This document shows, piece after piece, positions 1 through 5,051 of a DNA stretch of 5,053 nucleotides. Source of the DNA: JAZDEL01 sp043820655 (GTDB lineage: Archaea; Iainarchaeota; Iainarchaeia; Iainarchaeales; JAZDEL01); NCBI GenBank assembly GCA_043820655.1, contig JBDRDO010000018.1:1-5053 (forward strand), written 5' to 3'. The notes beneath the pieces are model-generated. The model had not been told where the DNA came from and searched no databases. It worked only from the letters and a program-made list of their open reading frames with translations. Positions within the stretch are counted from its first letter, which is position 1, and each line of letters begins with the position of its first letter. A program made the position numbers and the translations under genes.

Positions 1-39
1 GTTTGGCAGATATGGCCTGTAACTCTTTTTCAGGATAAT

Positions 40-531
40 CTACCCCAGCCTGCTGAGGCCGATCCTTTTGAACACAGCTTCCCTGCTTTCGTGGGTTTTT
101 ATAACTTCGGCAAGCACCTGCTTGGCGTACTGGTTCGTGAACTCCTTTACGTAAAGCCTGCCGGAATCCCTTTTTAAAATCGGGTTGGGCAGAATAATTT
201 TCTCACTGAACATTCCAACCAAGCTTACTTGGTGGTTGCTCAAGGCGTATATATCCACCGCGCCAAATTCTGCAACAAGCGCGTTGAAGGACTGCATGAG
301 CGCGGGTTCGCCGAAAACCACTATGTCGTAGTTCATGTATTCATATATTGAGGCAATCAGCACGCCCTTCTTGAACAGTAGCACGCCCTCTTCCATACCG
401 TCGTAGCCGTCTATGGTTACGACTAGGTAGCCTGAAAACAGCTTGTCGAAGAGCGAGTTGATTACGCCCTTTGCGTCGAACTCTCGCAGGCCGACGCCTT
501 CCGCAACTGATTCACCAACTGGAAGGTTCAT
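40..531 (-). CDS. DUF2226/PATAN-like small archaeal protein
   Basis: A 163-residue soluble protein with no signal peptide or membrane segment. Residues 1-12 (MNLPVGESVAEG) and the alternating strand pattern that follows resemble the archaeal DUF2226 family. Residues 32-85 (FSGYLVV, then EEGVLLFKKGVLIAS, then a short helix with EPAL) look like the strand-strand-helix core of PATAN/DUF4388 domains, which occur with response regulators and Mgl-type GTPase signalling. The last 40 residues are basic and helical and match nothing I recognise. The ATG at 531 is the first in-frame start and lies about 35 bases after a BRE/TATA element, leaving a leader of about 8 bases without a clear ribosome site. 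The stop is TAG at 40-42. No T-run follows in the last 39 bases, so transcription may continue off the left edge. The family call is from remembered pattern only; function is unknown and a sensory or adaptor role is inference. Confidence 0.72.
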   Translation of the reverse strand: MNLPVGESVAEGVGLREFDAKGVINSLFDKLFSGYLVVTIDGYDGMEEGVLLFKKGVLIASIYEYMNYDIVVFGEPALMQSFNALVAEFGAVDIYALSNHQVSLVGMFSEKIILPNPILKRDSGRLYVKEFTNQYAKQVLAEVIKTHESREAVFKRIGLSRLG

Positions 532-561
532 GCGTTCGCATCCCTATGTTCTTTGGCAGAG

Positions 562-575
562 ACTATATTATTATC
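562..575 (-). promoter_or_regulatory. BRE/TATA promoter of the DUF2226-like gene
   Basis: Read on the minus strand, GATAAT (575-570) fits the archaeal BRE consensus RNWAAW and is followed directly by AATATAGT (569-562) as a TATA box. Its centre is about 35 bases from the ATG at 531, so transcription should begin near 539-540 with a leader of about 8 bases. It lies after the FIST stop and after a T6 run, which supports separate transcription from FIST. Confidence 0.55.
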
Positions 576-587
576 AAGACACAGGAT

Positions 588-593
588 AAAAAA
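588..593 (-). terminator. T6 tract after the FIST gene
   Basis: On the minus strand a run of six T lies 35 bases after the FIST stop codon (629-631), in a context of TTGTTTTTTATCC. Archaeal RNA polymerase commonly terminates on such T-runs without a hairpin. The position between the FIST stop and the next gene's TATA box fits a terminator. Confidence 0.4.
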
Positions 594-628
594 CAATCGT
601 TCGCATCAGAGTGCGCTTTAGGCAATGC

Positions 629-1921
629 CTATTTGCCAAAGGTAATGATTGCAATTGTTTCATTAAGGCACTTGAGCAGTTCGGCATTTTTGCCCTTTTC
701 CGCGGGCAGGAAGACTTCCGCCGCACAGCAGTACAGCCCGAAAAAGGGCGTGCTGTTGAAAACATCCTTTATATAGCGCCTTTCAACATCTATTTTCTCC
801 ATCATGGTCATCACCCTCGGCACGGGGCTGAAGACAAGCCCGAAAGAGGGCGTAATTCCGGTGGTGGCATCAACCGCAACATCCTTCGCTGCCTGCAGAA
901 TTTGCTCCCCCGTGCCCCTGCATATGTGAAGGGTTTTTTCCTCAACATTCCTTGCGAAAAGAATCGCATCCCCTATAACACACAACGGCGCGGCAATCCA
1001 GTACTTGCCGTTCTCGTCGCGGTCCGCAGGCACCTCGGAAATGGTCATTGCAACAGGGTTGCTTTTCCATTTGTCCTCAAGTTCCGGCGGAATTTCATAT
1101 AATTCCTTAAACCCCTGCCATGCGGGCTTGTTGTTTATCTCGAACGCAAGGCTGCCTTTGGCCTTGGTTATCTCCATTTTTTTGCCCGTGGGCTTCAATC
1201 CATGCTTGTAGCTGATTTTAATGGAGGCATCCGATGAAATGACCGCAAAAACAACCGAATCCTGGTAAACTTCTTCATTGAGAAACTGGAAGTTTCTTTT
1301 GCCCTTAAAATCGTCAAATGCCCCCGCGCCTATGATGGGCATGCTTTTATTGGTGCCCAATGCTGCGCCTTCCAGAACCTCCTCATACCTTGCCGGGCCT
1401 GTCCCTTTCAACGCCATAAATTTTGAAAGTGCAGGAAACATCAACTTGCTTACCCCCATCTTCATCATGGCCTTCATTCCGGGCAGGTCGGGGAATTTCA
1501 TTCCCGAGGGGAAAATAAGCGCGCACCTGTTTTTATAGCCGCTTTTTCCCAGATTTTCAAGGGCGGCTTTCGCAGCCTGCCTGCCGCTTTCAATGGGGTG
1601 CATCCTTGATTTCTTCCCGACGCCAATGCCCACATCCATCTGCCCGGCAAGCGTCATTATTCCGATGCCATGGGGGGAGGTAACTTCAGGAGTCAATATT
1701 GCGGCGCCTGTGCAGCCCACAACAGGCGCTTTGACAATTTTTTTGATTTCGCCCAGTATTTTTTTGAGGTTATTCCCGCCGTAATGGACGGATGTGAAAA
1801 CTATCGCCAGTTTGGGGTCTTTTATGCCCCGCACACTCTCTGTTGCCGCCTGTTTTGCCGCCTGCAGAGGGTTCTGTTCATCTGAGAACCCCAGCCCTGC
1901 GTAAATGCCGTCTTTGCCCAT
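629..1921 (-). CDS. FIST N- and C-domain sensory protein
   Basis: A stand-alone FIST (F-box and intracellular signal transduction) protein of 430 residues. FIST domains are predicted to bind small ligands such as amino acids; in bacteria they are often fused to kinases, cyclases or chemoreceptors. Here no output domain is fused, so any signal must pass to a separate partner. The N-terminal FIST domain (about residues 20-225) shows VVGCTGAAI (67-75) and PIIGAGAFDDF (195-205), the glycine-rich turns typical of the family. The C-terminal domain (about 240-395) ends with FFGLYCCAAE (393-402). No signal peptide or membrane helix is visible, so it should be cytoplasmic. I chose ATG at 1921; an in-frame TTG at 1930 adds three residues and falls almost on the predicted transcription start. 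Domain identity is fairly secure; ligand and partner are unknown. Confidence 0.88.
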   Translation of the reverse strand: MGKDGIYAGLGFSDEQNPLQAAKQAATESVRGIKDPKLAIVFTSVHYGGNNLKKILGEIKKIVKAPVVGCTGAAILTPEVTSPHGIGIMTLAGQMDVGIGVGKKSRMHPIESGRQAAKAALENLGKSGYKNRCALIFPSGMKFPDLPGMKAMMKMGVSKLMFPALSKFMALKGTGPARYEEVLEGAALGTNKSMPIIGAGAFDDFKGKRNFQFLNEEVYQDSVVFAVISSDASIKISYKHGLKPTGKKMEITKAKGSLAFEINNKPAWQGFKELYEIPPELEDKWKSNPVAMTISEVPADRDENGKYWIAAPLCVIGDAILFARNVEEKTLHICRGTGEQILQAAKDVAVDATTGITPSFGLVFSPVPRVMTMMEKIDVERRYIKDVFNSTPFFGLYCCAAEVFLPAEKGKNAELLKCLNETIAIITFGK

Positions 1922-1951
1922 AATATTCAATTATGTATATGCCTTTTTTGT

Positions 1952-1965
1952 TTATATATTTTTGC
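1952..1965 (-). promoter_or_regulatory. BRE/TATA promoter of the FIST gene
   Basis: Read on the minus strand, GCAAAA (1965-1960) is a perfect RNWAAW BRE and abuts ATATATAA (1959-1952), a near-ideal TATA box. The centre lies about 34 bases from the ATG at 1921, predicting a start near 1929 and a leader of about 8 bases with no Shine-Dalgarno sequence. This is the strongest promoter match in the window. Confidence 0.7.
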
Positions 1966-1976
1966 TATTGCACAAC

Positions 1977-1987
1977 AATTATAAAGG
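1977..1987 (+). promoter_or_regulatory. Possible distal TATA element of the cysteine desulfurase gene
   Basis: AATTATAAAGG repeats the core of the proximal TATA box 27 bases further upstream. Its upstream hexamer AACAAT misses the BRE consensus by one base. If used, the mRNA would start near 2010 and carry AGGGG (2027-2031), nine bases ahead of the ATG at 2041, as a weak ribosome site. Confidence 0.3.
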
Positions 1988-2000
1988 ACATTTCACCATA

Positions 2001-2014
2001 GATAATTATAAAAT
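2001..2014 (+). promoter_or_regulatory. Proximal BRE/TATA promoter of the cysteine desulfurase gene
   Basis: GATAAT (2001-2006) fits the BRE consensus and is followed by TATAAAAT (2007-2014). The predicted transcription start is near 2037, only a few bases before the ATG at 2041, so this promoter would give an essentially leaderless mRNA. A second AATTATAAA copy lies 27 bases upstream (1977-1985) and may be a distal promoter with a start near 2010 and a leader of about 30 bases. Confidence 0.55.
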
Positions 2015-2040
2015 GAATGGCGCAATAGGGGCCTGTGAAA

Positions 2041-3366
2041 ATGTTCAATGCTGAAACTGTAAGAAAGCATTTTCCCGCAATACGGGCGGGCAGAATCGTT
2101 ACAAACAACGCCGCAACCACGCAGGCTCCCGACTGCCTGCTGGACCTGCACAGGGAACTGGCGCTGATGTATGAGAACGTCCACAGAGGGCAATCGTCCG
2201 CATCCATACACACCACCCGCCTGTTTGAAAATGCCTACTCCCTGGTTGCGGATTTTATCGGGGCGGAATCGTGGAGGGAGATAATTTTTTACCGCGGGAC
2301 AACGGAAGCCATAAATTCGGTGATGTATTCGCTTATGACGGAGTTCAGGGACGGGGACAATGTTGTAACGACTTATCTTGAGCATAACTCAAATTATGTC
2401 CCCTGGTATGGCTTGACAAAGGAAATACTCCCGAAATTCGGCATAAATGTCGAATGCAGGCTTGCAAAGTTTGACAAGGAAACAGGCGAAATAGATCTGA
2501 GGCATCTGGCGGAACTTGTGGACAGAAGGACAAAAATTGTCTGCTGTACAGGCGCCTCGAATTTTCTGGGAACGAAACAGCCAATATCCAAAATCAGGAA
2601 AATCGCCAATGACTCAGGGTATAAGCAGCCGAACGGAATAGGACGTTCTTATCTGCTTATTGATGGAGCCCAGCTTGTACCCCACTCTTATGTAGACGTT
2701 GTTAAGCAGGATATTGATTTTTTGGGCTGGTCGTTCCACAAGATGTTCAGCCCATTTGGCAGCGGGGCTTTGTACGGAAAAAAGGAAATTCTGGAGACCA
2801 TTCCCTGCTTTCAGTACGGGGGAGATATGATTGCGGATGGGCAGGTCACGCCCGAAACAGTCGGCTACAACAAATTGCCATGGAAATTCACCGCCGGCAC
2901 CCCGAACATTCTGGGAACGATACTTGCCGGCGAGGCGACAAAGTTTTTGGTTGAATCCGCACTCGGTAAGGATGAAGACTGCGCCGATATCGGCAGGGGG
3001 CACATGAAAAGGCACCGCGTAAGGAGGGCGATGAACAATATAACTAACTACGGCACAAAACTCGGGCAGCAACTGATTGACGGCTTAACCGCAATTCCGG
3101 GGCTCACCCTATACGGTCCTACCGATGCAAGAAAGAAGACCTCCCTAGCGGCATTCACTATAAAAAACAAGGATACCTTTGATATCGCCAAGCAACTGGC
3201 AACCAGGGGGATTGAGGCAAGGGCGGGCTGCCATTGCGCAACCCTTGCACATTATTTTTATGGAATCAATCCGCCCGCAAGTTGCAGAATAAGCCCCTAC
3301 TTTTACAATACTCCAAAAGAGATAAAATACATCGTGGAATCAGTAAGGGAAATTGCCGAGCAATAA
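2041..3366 (+). CDS. Group II (SufS/Csd-type) cysteine desulfurase-like PLP enzyme
   Basis: An aminotransferase class V enzyme of 441 residues, expected to take sulfur from cysteine as a protein persulfide, releasing alanine, in the cytoplasm. Numbered from ATG 2041: NNAATTQAP (22-30), RGTTEAIN (85-92), the PLP-stacking His115 in LEHNSN, Asp208 and Gln211 in IDGAQ, the Schiff-base Lys234 in SFHK, Cys399 in RAGCHC aligning with the catalytic Cys of RxGHHC, and Arg416 in SCRIS, which should bind the substrate carboxylate. The Asp-to-Lys spacing of 26 equals E. coli SufS (200 to 226). It is longer than the usual 400-410 residues because of extra stretches near 191-204 and 309-330. No SufE/SufU, IscU or SufBCD gene is visible. 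GTG at 2035 is an alternative start, but AGGGG at 2027-2031 is better spaced for the ATG. All catalytic residues are present; cysteine as substrate is inferred, and a related lyase or selenocysteine activity is possible. Confidence 0.88.
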   Translation: MFNAETVRKHFPAIRAGRIVTNNAATTQAPDCLLDLHRELALMYENVHRGQSSASIHTTRLFENAYSLVADFIGAESWREIIFYRGTTEAINSVMYSLMTEFRDGDNVVTTYLEHNSNYVPWYGLTKEILPKFGINVECRLAKFDKETGEIDLRHLAELVDRRTKIVCCTGASNFLGTKQPISKIRKIANDSGYKQPNGIGRSYLLIDGAQLVPHSYVDVVKQDIDFLGWSFHKMFSPFGSGALYGKKEILETIPCFQYGGDMIADGQVTPETVGYNKLPWKFTAGTPNILGTILAGEATKFLVESALGKDEDCADIGRGHMKRHRVRRAMNNITNYGTKLGQQLIDGLTAIPGLTLYGPTDARKKTSLAAFTIKNKDTFDIAKQLATRGIEARAGCHCATLAHYFYGINPPASCRISPYFYNTPKEIKYIVESVREIAEQ

Positions 3367-3380
3367 TTCTGGCTGCCGGC

Positions 3381-3386
3381 AAAAAA
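3381..3386 (-). terminator. T6 tract after the ATPase-Roadblock operon
   Basis: On the minus strand six T begin 11 bases after the Roadblock stop codon (TAA, 3400-3398), in the 31-base gap between convergent genes. This fits an archaeal T-run terminator. No comparable T-run follows the plus-strand desulfurase stop within this gap. Confidence 0.45.
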
Positions 3387-3397
3387 GCACTGCGGCG

Positions 3398-3793
3398 TTA
3401 TTTTCCGTCAAGCACTTTCACAATATCCTCTCTGGCCTTGTGCAGTGCAAGCTCCAGAAGCCCTCTGTTCCCTAGAGCCGGGATAATGGCGACCAGTGCG
3501 GTATCGCTTTCCGGCAAAATAAAAAATATGACCTCATAATCCATTACCTTAAAAAAAAGCTCATTCAGCCCGTAGCCGTGTTTGGAATACTTGTCGACAA
3601 TTTCAAAAAATGACCCCATTGTCTCCTGCAGGATTCCCCACACATCTTTTATTTTTTTGTTGAATTTTTTTTCAGGGGGGATTATTCCTTCGATGCCCTT
3701 TCTTACGACCATGCAGGCGTATATATCCTCGTAACTAAGCAGATTGTCCAGTATCCCCAAAATTTTTCCTTCATTGCTTGATGGGCTAGTCAT
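3398..3793 (-). CDS. Roadblock/LC7 (MglB-like) domain protein
   Basis: A 131-residue single-domain protein that looks like a Roadblock/LC7 fold: an N-terminal helix (about 8-22), strand DIYACMVVRKG (23-33), a long central helix from about 48 to 72, then paired strands FFKVMDYEVIFFILP (80-94) and TALVAIIP (98-105), and a final helix (109-128). Proteins of this fold usually dimerise and act on or with small GTPases, as MglB does on MglA. No GTPase is visible here; the partner offered by the context is the KaiC-like ATPase encoded 32 bases upstream on the same strand. I use ATG 3793; an in-frame TTG at 3802 would add three residues. GGTAG just ahead of the ATG is a weak ribosome site, so translation may be coupled to the ATPase. 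The coding strand has A7 and A8 runs near 3652-3672. The fold call rests on strand pattern only. Confidence 0.72.
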   Translation of the reverse strand: MTSPSSNEGKILGILDNLLSYEDIYACMVVRKGIEGIIPPEKKFNKKIKDVWGILQETMGSFFEIVDKYSKHGYGLNELFFKVMDYEVIFFILPESDTALVAIIPALGNRGLLELALHKAREDIVKVLDGK

Positions 3794-3825
3794 AACTACC
3801 AAAATAAGATTGTCCTAGGGCTGTT

Positions 3826-4530
3826 TTATTCTATCGCTATTCCCTTGCTCGTTATTTTAAATGTCTGTTGCTTCAGGGTGTGCTTCGTATTGCGGAGTTT
3901 TGCAATCTCCAATTTTCTTGTGTCCAATGCATTGTAAGCACTCAGCATGATTATGCCGTCGCACAAAAATTCCGAAATAGTGTCCCTGCTGTAGGTCGGG
4001 GAGTCCTTCATAATTTCGCTGATGAAAAAAGAGGTTGCGCCGGTTGCCCTCACTCCGAGAATTATAGACCTTATCAGACTTCTTGTAATAGTACTCTCGT
4101 CAACAACCGAAGGGTAAACCATCTCCGAAATTTGCTTCATGCCGAAACTCTTGCCTGACTGAGGGGTAGAACCGAATATTGATGCAACGCTGTCCACTAC
4201 AACCATGTCCGGCTTTTCCTTCTTAACTGCCTTAACTATTGTGTCGGCCAGGGCAAGGTCGTCCGCGCCCACTGAAAGGATTGTCAGGTGGTTGTTTACT
4301 TTTGTCCAGCCGAACTGCTTCATCTGCTCTTTGATGTCCTCCGCCGTTTGCTCAAAACTTATGTAGAGGCACTTCTTTCCCTTCAGGGAATTGTTGTAAA
4401 GAGCATTCATGCAGAAGATGCTTTTGCCTGTTCCCGGCGCGCCACTTACCAATACTGTGCTGCCCTTGGGCCAGCCTCCTTGAATCAAATTATCAAAGCC
4501 CGTTACGCCTGTAGGAATTCTTTGAATCAA
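3826..4530 (-). CDS. Single-domain KaiC-like RecA-family ATPase
   Basis: A 234-residue ATPase of the archaeal KaiC-like group, cytoplasmic and probably oligomeric. Numbered from TTG 4530: RIPTGVTGFDNLIQGG (4-19) is the typical family opening, GAPGTGKS (30-37) the Walker A loop, PDMVVVDS (107-114) Walker B with Asp113, and RKLEIAKLRNTKH (205-217) the C-terminal KaiC signature. The strand before the catalytic glutamates reads SFEQ (58-61), so the usual Glu-Glu pair is Glu-Gln. There is one KaiC domain, not the cyanobacterial double, and no visible phosphorylation-site or KaiA/KaiB context. The open frame reaches 4617, but TTG 4530 is preferred: AGGTGA (4543-4538) lies seven bases upstream, the family N-terminus starts there, and the TATA box falls inside the longer frame. 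It leads an operon with the Roadblock gene, suggesting a regulated ATPase switch. Circadian function should not be assumed. Confidence 0.9.
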   Translation of the reverse strand: MIQRIPTGVTGFDNLIQGGWPKGSTVLVSGAPGTGKSIFCMNALYNNSLKGKKCLYISFEQTAEDIKEQMKQFGWTKVNNHLTILSVGADDLALADTIVKAVKKEKPDMVVVDSVASIFGSTPQSGKSFGMKQISEMVYPSVVDESTITRSLIRSIILGVRATGATSFFISEIMKDSPTYSRDTISEFLCDGIIMLSAYNALDTRKLEIAKLRNTKHTLKQQTFKITSKGIAIE

Positions 4531-4537
4531 ATTAAAT

Positions 4538-4543
4538 TCACCT
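4538..4543 (-). promoter_or_regulatory. Ribosome binding site deciding the ATPase TTG start
   Basis: AGGTGA on the minus strand is fully complementary to the archaeal 16S rRNA 3' end core (UCACCU) and sits seven bases ahead of TTG 4530. It is the only strong ribosome site ahead of any start in the window and places translation 29 codons inside the longest open frame. Confidence 0.65.
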
Positions 4544-4554
4544 GTTAAACTAAT

Positions 4555-4581
4555 GCGAAACCTATATATAATAGTTTCTGC
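4555..4581. promoter_or_regulatory. Shared, near-palindromic bidirectional promoter
   Basis: A TATATATA core (4563-4570) is flanked by the inverted arms GAAAC (4557-4561) and GTTTC (4574-4578), giving a dyad centred at about 4567.5. Rightward, the predicted start is near 4593, three bases before ATG 4596, hence leaderless. Leftward, TATTATAT (4573-4566) with an AGAAAC BRE-like element predicts a start near 4543, just including the AGGTGA ribosome site. The arms may be BRE sites for both directions or an operator. Confidence 0.55.
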
Positions 4582-4595
4582 GTTGTATTTTCGGC

Positions 4596-4976
4596 ATGGA
4601 TGCATCAGACTTCGCAATTACCGGTGGCCTTGTAGATCCGAGGCTGAAAAAGGCGCTGCAATTCAAAAGGCTTGACCATTACATTTTCACGCACGACCTG
4701 AACTACCGCAACCAGATGACAATACTCAGGAACGCGATGGTAACGGGGATTGTTTCATGGACTGAAGGCATGGAGATGAAGGTTCAGGCGATGACGGATG
4801 CCTATGTCCGTATTGAGTTCCTCAGCAAAAAAACAGCGGAGAAAAGCCTTTGGGCGGAGTGGAAGGAGTTCGGCAAGATGAAGGACGAGATAGACGAGAT
4901 TTTCAGAAAGAGGGAAAGGAAGTGGAATAAACTCGAACACAAGATAGGGTTTGGTAAGGCGAAGGCTGAACATTGA
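4596..4976 (+). CDS. Unrecognised 126-residue charged helical protein
   Basis: I do not recognise a family. The protein is soluble with no signal peptide. Residues 1-35 mix acidic and basic positions (GGLVDPRLKKALQFKRLDHY), 36-76 read as one or two amphipathic helices (NQMTILRNAMVTGIV, then MKVQAMTDAYVRIEFL), and 78-126 form a long, highly charged, Lys/Glu-rich helix with aromatics (W86, W89, W110), possibly coiled coil, ending in a basic tail. There are no cysteines and no metal or nucleotide motif. ATG 4596 is only three bases from the predicted transcription start and has no ribosome site, as expected for a leaderless gene. Codon use resembles its neighbours. It is divergent from the KaiC-like/Roadblock operon and appears to share its promoter, so a regulator or partner of that operon is a reasonable but unproven guess. 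Confidence 0.75.
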   Translation: MDASDFAITGGLVDPRLKKALQFKRLDHYIFTHDLNYRNQMTILRNAMVTGIVSWTEGMEMKVQAMTDAYVRIEFLSKKTAEKSLWAEWKEFGKMKDEIDEIFRKRERKWNKLEHKIGFGKAKAEH

Positions 4977-4990
4977 ATAATACTCGTAAC

Positions 4991-5051
4991 AATTCTGGCA
5001 TGCCAGCATATACGGCGATTTTTAAGGTAATTTTTCTGGCAAGGCAGAATT
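4991..5051 (+). repeat. 16-base inverted repeat with inner palindrome and T-runs
   Basis: The left arm 4991-5006 can pair with 5036-5051 at 14 of 16 positions, leaving a 29-base loop. The left arm contains the perfect 12-base palindrome CTGGCATGCCAG (4995-5006). The loop holds T5 runs at 5019-5023 and 5031-5035. It lies 14 bases after the stop of the 126-residue gene. It could be a transcription end structure or the remnant of a small dispersed repeat. Confidence 0.45.
5019..5035 (+). terminator. Paired T5 tracts after the 126-residue gene
   Basis: Two runs of five T at 5019-5023 and 5031-5035 lie 43 and 55 bases after the TGA stop (4974-4976). They are the only T-runs between the stop and the window edge and are plausible archaeal termination sites. 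Confidence 0.35.

Larger units (their letters stand above)
533..607. repeat. Pair of 10-base direct repeats between FIST and the DUF2226-like gene
   Basis: CGTTCGCATC occurs at 533-542 and 598-607 on the plus strand, 65 bases apart. One copy is in the predicted leader of the DUF2226-like gene, the other just past the FIST stop. The first copy is part of TGCGTTCGCA (531-540), an interrupted dyad. It may be a regulator site or chance. Confidence 0.3.

Noticed and set aside
471..776. Plus-strand frame spanning the FIST/DUF2226-like spacer
   Set aside because: It overlaps the coding ends of both minus-strand genes and covers their promoter and T-run; its composition does not look like a real protein.
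611..1102. Long plus-strand open frames opposite the FIST gene (also 1005-1211, 1278-1538, 1593-1784)
   Set aside because: They are antisense shadows of a well-supported FIST coding region, with no recognisable domain and no promoter.
2035..2040. GTG 2035 as the desulfurase start
   Set aside because: Only two residues longer; AGGGG is three bases away, too close, while it is nine bases from ATG 2041. It cannot be excluded if the mRNA is leaderless from 2035.
1922..2040. tRNA, small RNA or riboswitch in the divergent spacers
   Set aside because: The spacers are AT-rich promoter sequence; I found no cloverleaf or conserved riboswitch core there or at 4977-5053.
2614..3072. Minus-strand open frame opposite the cysteine desulfurase
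   Set aside because: The plus strand in this stretch encodes conserved catalytic motifs including the PLP lysine; the antisense product is low-complexity and unrecognisable.
3826..4530. Circadian clock KaiC
   Set aside because: Only a single KaiC domain, no KaiA or KaiB gene, and an altered Glu-Glu pair; it belongs with the archaeal KaiC-like ATPases.
4531..4617. N-terminal extension of the KaiC-like ATPase from ATG 4617
   Set aside because: It overlaps the divergent gene, contains the TATA element, and lacks a ribosome site, while AGGTGA supports TTG 4530.
4991..5051. Terminal inverted repeat of an insertion sequence
   Set aside because: The arms face each other across only 29 bases with no transposase and no visible target-site duplication.
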